From Deltaproteobacteria bacterium (GTDB lineage: Bacteria; Myxococcota_A; UBA9160; UBA4427): a stretch of DNA of 10,708 nt. Location: contig DRKE01000488.1 in assembly GCA_011051925.1 (NCBI GenBank), forward strand, positions 1 to 10,708, in the 5' to 3' direction. The notes below the pieces were generated by a model, which did no database searches, had not been told where the DNA came from, and saw only the letters and a list, made by a program, of their open reading frames with translations. The translations under genes and the position numbers were made by a program. Below are positions 1 to 6,783 of the stretch, piece after piece (positions within the stretch are counted from its first letter, which is position 1; every line of letters starts with the position of its first letter).

Positions 1-459
1 GAAAGCGGCTTCCAGCGCCGCGGCGAGGGCCGGCGAGGGGGGCTCGGCCAGGGGCGCGTCACCTTCGGGCCAGGGCCGGTCTGCGGGCAGCGGCGGCGCG
101 TGTGGTGGATCGCGGAAGCGGCGGAGTCGCGCCTCGTCCCGATCGAGAACGAGGGTGCATCCGACGCCCGGGCGCCAGATCGCCCGCGCCGAAGCGATGA
201 ATCCCGCCCGGCTCTCGACGGTGCCCGTCGCGGGATCCCGTGCGACATCGATCCATCGGGCGGGTGGTCCGATGACGGGATCGAGGTAGTGATCCATCAC
301 CCATTCGGGGTCGAGGTCGCCGTGCACGGCGAGCGAACAGGGCACGTGGGCGCTGATGCCGGCGCCGACCCGCGCCGCGAGATCGGCCCGGGGCCAGAGC
401 AGCAGGATCGCGACGAGAAGCAGTCCAGCCAGTCCGGCGATCGTGAGCGAGCGGGTCAT
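1..459 (-). CDS. Serine hydrolase (beta-lactamase/COG1680-like), N-terminal part only
   Basis: The gene runs off the left edge; 153 N-terminal residues are present. The ATG at 459 is preceded by GAAGGA (466-471) with a 6-nt spacer, a good ribosome binding site that fixes the start. Residues 7-22 form one hydrophobic segment (LTIAGLAGLLLVAILLLW region), so the protein is probably anchored in the inner membrane with its body in the periplasm. What follows resembles the lead-in of penicillin-binding-protein-like serine hydrolases: a Cys after the anchor (C41), a strand containing TGTVES (79-84), then WRPGVGCTLV (95-104), close to the 'YRPGLGCTLV' sequence typical of that family. Next come a PWPEGDA stretch (129-135) and a helix ending ALEAAF. 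The catalytic Ser-x-x-Lys lies beyond the window, so activity cannot be judged. It starts 60 nt after the beta-barrel gene and could be cotranscribed with it. The family call rests on remembered motifs; the exact substrate is unknown. Confidence 0.8.
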   Translation of the reverse strand, partial: MTRSLTIAGLAGLLLVAILLLWPRADLAARVGAGISAHVPCSLAVHGDLDPEWVMDHYLDPVIGPPARWIDVARDPATGTVESRAGFIASARAIWRPGVGCTLVLDRDEARLRRFRDPPHAPPLPADRPWPEGDAPLAEPPSPALAAALEAAF

Positions 460-519
460 CGGCAGTCCTTCGTCGTCCGGGGACAGGCTGGGAGATGGAG
501 ATCCTCGTTTCGCCGGTCC

Positions 520-1509
520 TCAGGGAAGCGGAAGGACGAGAGCGAGCGAGATCCGGGGAGCCGGATCATAGCGCTCGTCGTAGAGCCTCCGGCCGGCATC
601 GGTTTCGACCCGGAAGCGTCCCGCGAAACCCAGGCCCGCCCGGAAATCGAGATAGGCGTTCCGATGGAGACGCAGTCGCATCCCGATCTCGACCGGCACG
701 GCCCGGATCTCGCCGATGCCGTTGCGATCGGCTGCGAAGCCGTTGTCGTCCAGGCGAAATCGATTCCGTTCGTAGCCCGCGGAAAGGCTCAGGCGGACCG
801 CCGGGTTCGGTCCCCAGAGCAGCGCCGCGCGGCCGCCCTGGGTCCAACGGCCCTGCGTCCGGAACTCGAGGTCCTTCGAGATCTGCCAGTCGAGCACGAC
901 GAGCGGGAAGGTCTCGGCCTTCTCTTCGAGTTGACTGGTGATGCCGATTCCCAGCCCGATGCGGAGATCGTCCGTGACCTGCCAGCGACCGATGGCGGAG
1001 ATTCCGGCGCTGAAGGCGTTTCGACGCGCTCCATTCTCCGCGGACCAGCGGATGGGAACGGCGGCGATGACCGAGAAGACATCGCCCACGAGAATCGTCG
1101 CGTTCGGGGTCACGTCGAAGGTGTGGAGGGCGCCCCAGGGATCGTGGGGCAACTCGCTCGAACCGTAGGCGATCGGCGGCCGGGCACGATGATCGAGGCG
1201 GAAATCGTAGTTCGCGTATCGGTAGCCGCCGCGGATGCCGACCAGGATCGATTCGTTGATCGGTCCGCCGAGTTCACCGGCCACGCCGACGCGCCACGAC
1301 TCGAAGGTGTCCCCACCCGAGGTCTCCGTCTTGAACTCGTTTCGCGACCCGGCTTCGATCCGACCGCTCCATTCGAAGCGGGGCGGGCGGTCTTCGACCA
1401 TGGAGAACTGCGCCAGGACGGGGGGCGCGAAGAGCAGTCCGAGCAAGCCAGCCAACAGGGCGGGGCGGCATGGACGCTGCGGGACGAAGGAAGATGGATT
1501 CGACGACAT
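520..1509 (-). CDS. Outer-membrane beta-barrel protein with signal peptide
   Basis: This encodes 329 residues. Residues 13-33 form a Sec signal peptide (basic start, hydrophobic core, cleavage likely after VLA33 before QFS). The rest alternates polar and hydrophobic/aromatic residues in short strands separated by turns, for example ESILVGIRGGYRYANYDFRL (86-105), a strand near 183-191, and AYLDFRAGLGFAGRFRV (285-301). Glycine and aromatic content is high and the last strand is SLALVLPLP. That is the pattern of a transmembrane barrel of roughly 10-14 strands. It may belong to an uncharacterised barrel family (a DUF6268-like protein is possible), but I cannot name it firmly. The frame stays open far upstream, but the ATG at 1509 is chosen because the signal peptide begins there; an AAGGGG lies only 2 nt upstream, a poor spacing. 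It follows the dehydrogenase by 110 nt and precedes the serine hydrolase by 60 nt. The substrate or role is unknown. Confidence 0.85.
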   Translation of the reverse strand: MSSNPSSFVPQRPCRPALLAGLLGLLFAPPVLAQFSMVEDRPPRFEWSGRIEAGSRNEFKTETSGGDTFESWRVGVAGELGGPINESILVGIRGGYRYANYDFRLDHRARPPIAYGSSELPHDPWGALHTFDVTPNATILVGDVFSVIAAVPIRWSAENGARRNAFSAGISAIGRWQVTDDLRIGLGIGITSQLEEKAETFPLVVLDWQISKDLEFRTQGRWTQGGRAALLWGPNPAVRLSLSAGYERNRFRLDDNGFAADRNGIGEIRAVPVEIGMRLRLHRNAYLDFRAGLGFAGRFRVETDAGRRLYDERYDPAPRISLALVLPLP

Positions 1510-1535
1510 GGCCCCTTCGCCCGATGGACCGTCGC

Positions 1536-1550
1536 GAGGCCTCGGGCCTC
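1536..1550 (-). other. Perfect 6-bp hairpin in leader of the barrel gene
   Basis: GAGGCC-CGA-GGCCTC on the minus strand sits 27 nt before the ATG of the barrel gene, within the 110-nt gap after the dehydrogenase stop. Just upstream is a GC-rich self-complementary run around 1577-1589 (TCCGGG-C-CCCGGA). There is no T-tract, so a normal intrinsic terminator is not supported. It could be a processing or attenuation structure, or chance in GC-rich DNA. Confidence 0.25.
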
Positions 1551-1619
1551 CGGCGGAGAACGCAGAATGGAACGGCTCCGGGCCCCGGATGGCCGCTCCC
1601 GGGAACGGTGGCGAAGGGG

Positions 1620-2357
1620 TCAGTCCCCGAAGCCCTTCCGGGCCCCTTTGACCATGGCGAAGGGGCCGACGGGCCAACCGTAGCAATCCGTCATCAGCTG
1701 ATTCACCTCTTCCTCCGAAGCCACCCCATCCGAGACGACCCGACTGGCCTCGTTCAGCATCGCGAAGTAGATGCGATTGGCGACATAGCCCCAGGCCATC
1801 GGGTGGTCTTTCACGACGATCGGATTCTTGCCACAGCCGAGCGCGGTCTTTCGAACGAATCTGATCGCGTCGGGATCGGTTTCCTCTCGAACCACGATCT
1901 CTGCGAATTTCATCACGACCGGAGGCGAGGCCCAATGCCAGACGAGGACTCGCGAGGGTCGGTCGGTCGCGGCCGCCAGGCCGGCGAGCGGAAAGCCCGA
2001 ACTGTTGGACGCGAGGATCGCATCCGGGGGAGCGAGTCGGTCGAGTTGCCGGAACACGCGGATCTTGAGATCGAGTCTCTCGGGAATGCATTCGATCACG
2101 AGGTCCGTCGCAGAGACGGCCGCCTCCAGATCGAGCGTGAAATGCAGGCGAGCGAGCGCGGCGTCGGCCGCGGCACGCGTGAGCTTGCCGCGTTCGACCC
2201 CGCGATCGAAGCCGTAGCGGCCCCGGGTGACGCTGGTGCGCGCCCGTTCGAGGGCGTCCTCGGCCACGTCGGTGCAGTGGACCTCATGGCCCGATTGCGC
2301 GAGAACCTGGGCGATTCCGCTGCCCATCACGCCGGCTCCGATGACGGCCGTCTTCAT
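1620..2357 (-). CDS. 3-hydroxyacyl-CoA dehydrogenase, short form
   Basis: This would catalyse NAD-dependent oxidation of (S)-3-hydroxyacyl-CoA to 3-oxoacyl-CoA, a step of beta-oxidation or butanoate metabolism, in the cytoplasm. The 245-residue protein starts with a Rossmann fold: GAGVMG (7-12) and an Asp at the end of strand 2 (D30) that would bind the NAD ribose. Residues equivalent to the catalytic Ser, His, Glu and Asn of the family are visible: SNSSG (117-121), H141, E153 and N194 in WGYVANRI. Two features are odd. The usual HFFNP is HWASPP (141-146). The protein also stops 15 residues after the WPVGPF motif (228-233), where family members of about 280-300 residues continue for another 40-50 residues of the C-terminal domain. 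The DNA beyond the stop does not encode that missing part in any frame. A strong AGGAGG (2365-2370) lies 7 nt before the ATG, and the start overlaps the phosphatase stop in an ATGA junction, so translation is coupled. The substrate chain length cannot be predicted. Confidence 0.88.
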   Translation of the reverse strand: MKTAVIGAGVMGSGIAQVLAQSGHEVHCTDVAEDALERARTSVTRGRYGFDRGVERGKLTRAAADAALARLHFTLDLEAAVSATDLVIECIPERLDLKIRVFRQLDRLAPPDAILASNSSGFPLAGLAAATDRPSRVLVWHWASPPVVMKFAEIVVREETDPDAIRFVRKTALGCGKNPIVVKDHPMAWGYVANRIYFAMLNEASRVVSDGVASEEEVNQLMTDCYGWPVGPFAMVKGARKGFGD

Positions 2358-3043
2358 GGGGTTTCCTCCTGGGCACCGGTGCTGGTGGGCCCGGGTTCCT
2401 TCCGGGCGGCATGGCCGGAGGACGGATCATCGGGTGGGAGATGGTCGGTCAGGTTGAAACTGAGCAGTTCGGGGTGCGGATCGAGGGTGAGTTCGCTGAT
2501 CGCGCAATTCTTCATCATGCGATTCCAACTGCTGTAGTCGTTGTCGAGCAGCAGGCCGAAAGCGATCGAGAGCGCACCCCCGTGGCCGACGACGACGACC
2601 CGTTCCCCTGGATGGCGATCCGCGATCCGCCGGAATGCAGCGACGAGACGCTCTCCGACCTGCAGGGGGGATTCGCCGCCGTGGGGTCGATAGTGGGGAT
2701 CCGCTTTCATGTTGTGGAAGAGTCGTCGCTCTTCATGGAGGGTCCGGAAGGAGAGTCCTTCCCAGTCGCCCAGGTCGTATTCGACCAGGCCCGGATCCAG
2801 TCGCGGCACGAGTCCCAGGCTTTGCGCGATGGATTCGGCCGTGTGGTGGGCGCGATCGAGGGGACTCGCATAGACGTGGGCGACCGGACGATGATGGGCG
2901 TCGATCCAGGCGGCCGCCGCGGCGGCCTGATGCCGACCGTGTTCCGTCAGCGGGGTGTTGGTCGAGCCGTGCCAGACGCCCTCGAGGTTGGCGGAGGTCT
3001 GGCCGTGTCGGACGATCGTGAGGACGGTCGGTGCGGCTTCCAT
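2354..3043 (-). CDS. Histidine phosphatase family (phosphoglycerate-mutase-like)
   Basis: A cytoplasmic phosphohydrolase of the histidine-phosphatase superfamily, 229 residues from the chosen start. The RHG signature with the phospho-accepting histidine is at R12-H13-G14, followed by QTSAN. SPLDRA supplies the second Arg (R64), LVEYDLGDWEG supplies the acidic residue (E88), and VVVVGHGG supplies the second His (H154). This full set indicates an active enzyme. The substrate is open: families of this size include phosphoglycerate mutases, alpha-ribazole phosphatase and fructose-bisphosphatase-like members. The last 30 residues are Pro/Ser/Glu-rich and look disordered. An ATG six codons upstream (3061) is possible. 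I prefer 3043 because it puts the RHG motif about 11 residues from the N-terminus and because a TATGCT box lies 9 nt before it, which would overlap the coding region of the longer form. The stop overlaps the dehydrogenase ATG by 4 nt, so the two proteins are probably made together. Confidence 0.9.
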   Translation of the reverse strand: MEAAPTVLTIVRHGQTSANLEGVWHGSTNTPLTEHGRHQAAAAAAWIDAHHRPVAHVYASPLDRAHHTAESIAQSLGLVPRLDPGLVEYDLGDWEGLSFRTLHEERRLFHNMKADPHYRPHGGESPLQVGERLVAAFRRIADRHPGERVVVVGHGGALSIAFGLLLDNDYSSWNRMMKNCAISELTLDPHPELLSFNLTDHLPPDDPSSGHAARKEPGPTSTGAQEETP

Positions 3044-3052
3044 GGACCGGAG

Positions 3053-3058
3053 AGCATA
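3053..3058 (-). promoter_or_regulatory. TATGCT, -10-like box before the phosphatase
   Basis: TATGCT on the minus strand ends 9 nt before the ATG at 3043, and no Shine-Dalgarno site lies between. It fits the sigma-70 pattern TAnnnT and matches boxes at 8032-8037 and 8911-8916. If used, the transcript would begin at or almost at the start codon. No good -35 element is visible. Confidence 0.4.
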
Positions 3059-3110
3059 CATCCCCGGTCCCGGAGAGGGGGCCGTCAGCGCGCCGTTGTC
3101 CGGGTGGAAG

Positions 3111-3482
3111 CTATTCGGTCTGTGAAACCGAGACCTCGCCGTAGCGGGACATCCAGCGGACGGGCGACATCCGCTCGATCTTCAACCGTTCGGCCGCCCG
3201 CGTGAGAGGGGGGAGCTCCGACGGCGAAGGGACCGAGGGGGTCCCGGGCTGCCCGCTCGGCGCGCCTTCCGCGAGGGCCATCGAGACGATGGGATGGGCG
3301 GGGACTGTCGGGGCGGGATCCGTCCGGACCGCGGGAAGGGGCTCCGTCGCCAGGGCCGCCGAAGTCGAGACGAAGAGTGCGAGAGCGAGAGCCAGTGCGA
3401 CCCGTGCGACTCCGGGAAGAGCGAAGGGAAGTCGCTTGCCGTCGGAGCCGTCCTGATCATGACTGTTGCAGATATCACCCAT
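3111..3482 (-). CDS. Small exported protein, function unknown
   Basis: This encodes 123 residues of a protein I do not recognise. After a polar leader of about 26 residues comes a clean hydrophobic core, VALALALALFV (28-38), with an Ala-rich AxA cleavage region ending ALA46 before TEP, so it looks like a Sec-exported protein. The mature part is Pro/Ala/Ser-rich up to about residue 93 and probably unstructured. The last 30 residues (TRAAERLKIERMSPVRWMSR and the following YGEVSVSQTE) are more ordered, basic then polar, and could be a short binding segment. The ATG at 3482 is the only good in-frame start, but there is no Shine-Dalgarno site before it, and the long n-region is unusual. It lies between the SNF2 gene (146 nt upstream) and the phosphatase (67 nt downstream). 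The signal-peptide pattern is the main reason to believe it; a false ORF in GC-rich DNA is the alternative. Confidence 0.55.
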   Translation of the reverse strand: MGDICNSHDQDGSDGKRLPFALPGVARVALALALALFVSTSAALATEPLPAVRTDPAPTVPAHPIVSMALAEGAPSGQPGTPSVPSPSELPPLTRAAERLKIERMSPVRWMSRYGEVSVSQTE

Positions 3483-3512
3483 TTGAAAGGGGCGATCGGA
3501 GGGTTCTGGCTA

Positions 3513-3528
3513 CGACTTGAGGAAGTCG
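3513..3528 (-). other. 6-bp hairpin downstream of the SNF2 gene
   Basis: CGACTT and AAGTCG flank a 4-nt loop, about 100 nt after the SNF2 stop and 31 nt before the ATG of the small exported protein. This gap (3483-3628) is richer in A and T than its surroundings, for example AAAAGTAGGTATTT at about 3534-3547 on the minus strand. It may therefore hold the promoter of the small gene, but no convincing -35/-10 pair can be named. There is no T-tract after the stem, so a terminator role is weak. Confidence 0.25.
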
Positions 3529-3628
3529 GGTGGAAATACCTACTTTTCGGGAAGCCGTCGCAGCCGAGAGGCATTCCGGGTGCACGCCGCCTGAAGATTC
3601 CCGTCCGTGATGGCAAGCACAGCCCCGA

Positions 3629-6628
3629 TCAGGCGTTTTCGAGCAATTCGACCAGATCCTCTCGCGACAGACGTGTGCTTCCGTCGGCGTCTTCGAGGGC
3701 CGCGTCCGCCAGGGCGCGCTTCCGCGCGTGCAGCTTGAGGATGCCCTCCTCGACCGTGTTGCGAGCGATCAGTCGGTGGACGACGACGGGCCGCTGTTGA
3801 CCGATCCGGTGTGCGCGATCGGCGGCCTGGGCCTCGACCGCGGGATTCCACCAGGGATCGAGAAGGAAGACATGGTCGGCGGCCGTGAGATTCAGTCCGG
3901 TCCCGCCCGCCTTGAGCGAGAGCAGCATGATCGGCTCGCCTTCCTCGGTCTGGAAACGGTCGACGATCGAGCCCCGGTCGCGCGTCGATCCGTCGAGTCG
4001 CAGCCAGTCGATCCGCCGCTCGCGGAGTCCGGGTTCGACGCGATCGAGCAGACTCGTCCACTGCGAGAAGACGAGCGCCTTGTGCCCATCGGCGACCGCT
4101 TCTTCGAGACGGTCGAAGAGTGTCTCGAGCTTGGTGGAGGAGGTCGTCGTCCCTTCCTGTCCCGGGACCAGGCTCGGATGGCAGGCGGCCTGACGCAAGC
4201 GCAGCAGCGCCTCGAGCGCGGCCATGACATTTCCACCGGCACGCAGTCGCTCGACGACCTGCCGAACGGTGGCGGCGCGCACGCTGTCATAGACCGCCCG
4301 TTCCTCGGTCGAGAGTTCGCAGTCGAGGACGATCTCCGAAAGCGGTGGCAGATCGGGGGCGACCTCCTTTTTCAGGCGCCGCAGGAGAAAGGGGCGGATG
4401 CGTTGACGCAGACGGGCGGCCACGTCGTGATCGCCGTCGGCGATCGGTCGGGCATACCGATCGCGAAATCGGGTCCGTCCGCCCAGCAGGCCCGGATTCA
4501 GGAAATGAAGCTGACTCCAGAGTTCGTCGAGGCGATTCTCGACAGGCGTGCCCGTCAGCGCGAAGCGCGCGCCGGCGTCGAGGCGCATGGCCGCGCGCGC
4601 CACCTGGCTCTCGGGATTCTTGATCGCCTGGGCCTCGTCGAGGACGACGCAATCCCAGCGCGTGCTGGCCAGCCGATCGACATCCTGGCGAAGCAGCGCA
4701 TAGCTCGTGATCGTCACGTCCGCTTCGGGATCGAGACTCCGCCCCGGTCCGTGGTAGAGCGCATGGCGCAGTTCGGGACGGAACCGTTCGATCTCGCGCA
4801 TCCAGCCGTGCAGGACGCTGGTGGGCGCGACGACCAGGGTCCGGCCTTCGATGGCACACAGGGTCTGCAGCGTCTTTCCGAGGCCCATGTCATCGGCCAA
4901 TAGCGCGCCCATGCCCGCGCGACGGAGGAAGACGAGCCAGTCGACGCCCTGGCGTTGGTAGGGACGCAGGACCTTCGCGAGGTCGGGCGGAATCTCCGCC
5001 GGCGGAATGCCCTCGAATCCATCGAGCAGCGGTCGCAGGCCTTCGAGGGAAGGCGGCGGGGGCTGGTCGAGATCTTCGCAGAGCCGTGCGAGATCGGGCA
5101 GTGCGTGTCGCGCGACCCGCCCCCGGGCGTCGAGGGCCCCGAGCAGGTCGGAGAGACGGTCTCCGAATCGCTCGAGCCAATCCTTCGGAAGGTTCGCGAA
5201 ACCGCCACCATCGAGGGCGACCACGGACTCGCCCCGGGCCCAGGCGCGCAGGACCGAGTCCGGTCGCGCGGTGGCCGGGCTGCCGGCGGCGGGTCGGTCG
5301 CCGGTCCCGCTCGGATCCCGCTCGCCTTCGATCCCCCGTCCGGGGTCGGCTTCCGGCCGGTCGAGGTCGAAATCGAGCTGGACCCGATCGTCGTCGATCT
5401 GGATCGAGGGGACGAGGTCGCCCCGGAGCTGGAAGTCGTGATGGGCATCGCCAACGATCTCCAGCGAGGATCCGGCGAGCCGATCGGCGAATTCGATGGC
5501 GCGTTCGGCGGTCAGGCGCGTCGCGATGCCCGGTCGGAGGCCGAGTTCCGTGCGGAGCGCGGAGACCGCGGCATTCTCGGCCGCCTCGTTCCGGATCGGG
5601 ACCTCGATCCCGCCGAGGTGCACGAGGCGCCCGGCGTCGATCCGCGCGACGGGCGGATTGCCGTAGACGAGCGTAGGCAGGACGCGAAGTCCATCGCCAT
5701 CGCGGTGGACCTCGATGCGGATGCGGGGGCGCTCGCCCTGGCGTGTGCGCGGCAGCTTCTTCGTTTCGATCACGACGGGGATGCGCTTTTCGAGATCGGG
5801 GATCACCTCGGTGACGAGGACGGCGAGGTCATCGTTGCCATGGAAACGACCCCTTGGAAGATCCGCCATCTCGCGACCGTTCAGTCGATTCGGGGCCACC
5901 GGGTGGAGCGTGTCCCCGGCCAGGACGACGCCGTTGCGGAAGACCCGGGTGATGCGTCGATCCTGTTCGACGAAGAGGCGGACGCCACCGGGTGCGTCGA
6001 CGACCCGGGCGCAGAGGCCGAGGGGTTCGGCTTCGACGCGGATCGGGCGTCCCTCGAGCAGGACCTGCGGGCTGCCCGCGAGATGGACCAGCAGCCGGGC
6101 CAGCGCGGGTCGGGAGGCCGAATCCGCAGGTCGCGAGCCGAGCGCCCTTTCGATCGCCAGATCCGCGGGCGTCGCGACGAAATCCGGGCCGATCCGATGG
6201 CCGGCGGCGGCGGCGGTCAGGCTGCCCCGGAGCGCTGTCCGTTTCCCACCGAGCTCGATTGCCCGCGTCAGGATGAGATCGCCGGATCGATCTTCGAGTT
6301 CATAGACGATGCGTCCGCGATCCGTGCCCTGCCGTGGCAGATCCCGTCCCGACTTGCCCGATTGGCGAAGCGCGATGACGCTGGCGGCGACGTGTTCGCA
6401 GGGATCCTCGGGGCGGGTACAGCTGCATTCCCAATCCTCGTCGGCCGGGTGGAGCGTCACTTCGGGTGCGACGAGCCCGCCGCGGGTCGAGACGCAGAGC
6501 GAGATCTCCCGATCGCCCCGCTCGAGAACGCTGACAGCGTCGCTTCGCACCAGCTGCACCGCGCGCGACCAGACCGATCGGTTGCAGGCTTCCTGAACGG
6601 CCTCGAAAAGGGATTGCATGGGGTCCAA
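3629..6628 (-). CDS. SWIM-SNF2 family helicase-like ATPase
   Basis: A 999-residue SWI2/SNF2 superfamily-2 ATPase, a dsDNA translocase that remodels protein-DNA complexes rather than a true unwinding helicase. The N-terminus carries a SWIM zinc-binding motif (C68, C70, C77, H79). Residues 100-540 form a long, less conserved region of the type that accompanies bacterial SNF2 proteins. The ATPase core begins at LRPYQRQGVDW (554-564). Motif I is DDMGLGKT (579-586), motif Ia is VVAPTSVLHGW (599-609), and the Walker B box is DEAQ (664-667). Motif III is LTGTPVENRLDELW (691-704). In the second lobe are ALVFSQW (851-857), LRLDGST (876-882), LSLKAGGTGLNLT (903-915), FLLDPWWNPAVEAQA (921-935) and the arginine-finger motif DRAHRIGQ (937-944). 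All key residues are intact and the length is normal. A TTG at 6628 is preceded by AGAAGG (6638-6643) with a 9-nt spacer, so I prefer it to the ATG three codons later (6619), which would sit 18 nt from that site. The upstream neighbour is the CCA-like gene, 155 nt away. Confidence 0.95.
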   Translation of the reverse strand: MDPMQSLFEAVQEACNRSVWSRAVQLVRSDAVSVLERGDREISLCVSTRGGLVAPEVTLHPADEDWECSCTRPEDPCEHVAASVIALRQSGKSGRDLPRQGTDRGRIVYELEDRSGDLILTRAIELGGKRTALRGSLTAAAAGHRIGPDFVATPADLAIERALGSRPADSASRPALARLLVHLAGSPQVLLEGRPIRVEAEPLGLCARVVDAPGGVRLFVEQDRRITRVFRNGVVLAGDTLHPVAPNRLNGREMADLPRGRFHGNDDLAVLVTEVIPDLEKRIPVVIETKKLPRTRQGERPRIRIEVHRDGDGLRVLPTLVYGNPPVARIDAGRLVHLGGIEVPIRNEAAENAAVSALRTELGLRPGIATRLTAERAIEFADRLAGSSLEIVGDAHHDFQLRGDLVPSIQIDDDRVQLDFDLDRPEADPGRGIEGERDPSGTGDRPAAGSPATARPDSVLRAWARGESVVALDGGGFANLPKDWLERFGDRLSDLLGALDARGRVARHALPDLARLCEDLDQPPPPSLEGLRPLLDGFEGIPPAEIPPDLAKVLRPYQRQGVDWLVFLRRAGMGALLADDMGLGKTLQTLCAIEGRTLVVAPTSVLHGWMREIERFRPELRHALYHGPGRSLDPEADVTITSYALLRQDVDRLASTRWDCVVLDEAQAIKNPESQVARAAMRLDAGARFALTGTPVENRLDELWSQLHFLNPGLLGGRTRFRDRYARPIADGDHDVAARLRQRIRPFLLRRLKKEVAPDLPPLSEIVLDCELSTEERAVYDSVRAATVRQVVERLRAGGNVMAALEALLRLRQAACHPSLVPGQEGTTTSSTKLETLFDRLEEAVADGHKALVFSQWTSLLDRVEPGLRERRIDWLRLDGSTRDRGSIVDRFQTEEGEPIMLLSLKAGGTGLNLTAADHVFLLDPWWNPAVEAQAADRAHRIGQQRPVVVHRLIARNTVEEGILKLHARKRALADAALEDADGSTRLSREDLVELLENA

Positions 6629-6783
6629 ACGTTCGAGCCTTCTGTGTCGTCAGCTTGCGGGAGGCGGCTTCGTTCCGGGTCCCGGGGATGCGCGGAATCG
6701 GCTCCGGCATGGGGGGCGGGGTTCGGGAAGGGGTCCTGGATCCTAACCGATTCGCGCTGCCCAGGCCCTCGGCCGGCGATCCG

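Noticed and set aside
1510..1619. Possible frameshifted remainder of the dehydrogenase C-terminal domain
   Set aside because: None of the three minus-strand frames here shows the expected helix or the GRKxGxGFY ending, and the stretch is too short.
100..1683. 527-codon open frame on the plus strand
   Set aside because: It is antisense to the signal-peptide barrel gene and the serine hydrolase start. Its translation is Arg/Asp/Gly-rich without motifs, as expected for the complementary frame in GC-rich DNA.
1510..2091. N-terminal extension of the barrel gene frame up to 2091
   Set aside because: The extension overlaps the dehydrogenase and translates to Arg/Pro-rich sequence. The signal peptide places the true start at 1509.
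3044..3061. Phosphatase start six codons earlier, at 3061
   Set aside because: It would put the TATGCT box inside the coding region and adds residues (MYALRS) not needed before the RHG strand; no Shine-Dalgarno site supports it. Not fully excluded.
6740..6745. TAGGAT box as promoter of the SNF2 gene
   Set aside because: It fits TAnnnT but is 112 nt from the TTG start, has no -35 partner and differs from the TAYRCT form; one match in GC-rich DNA of this length is unremarkable.
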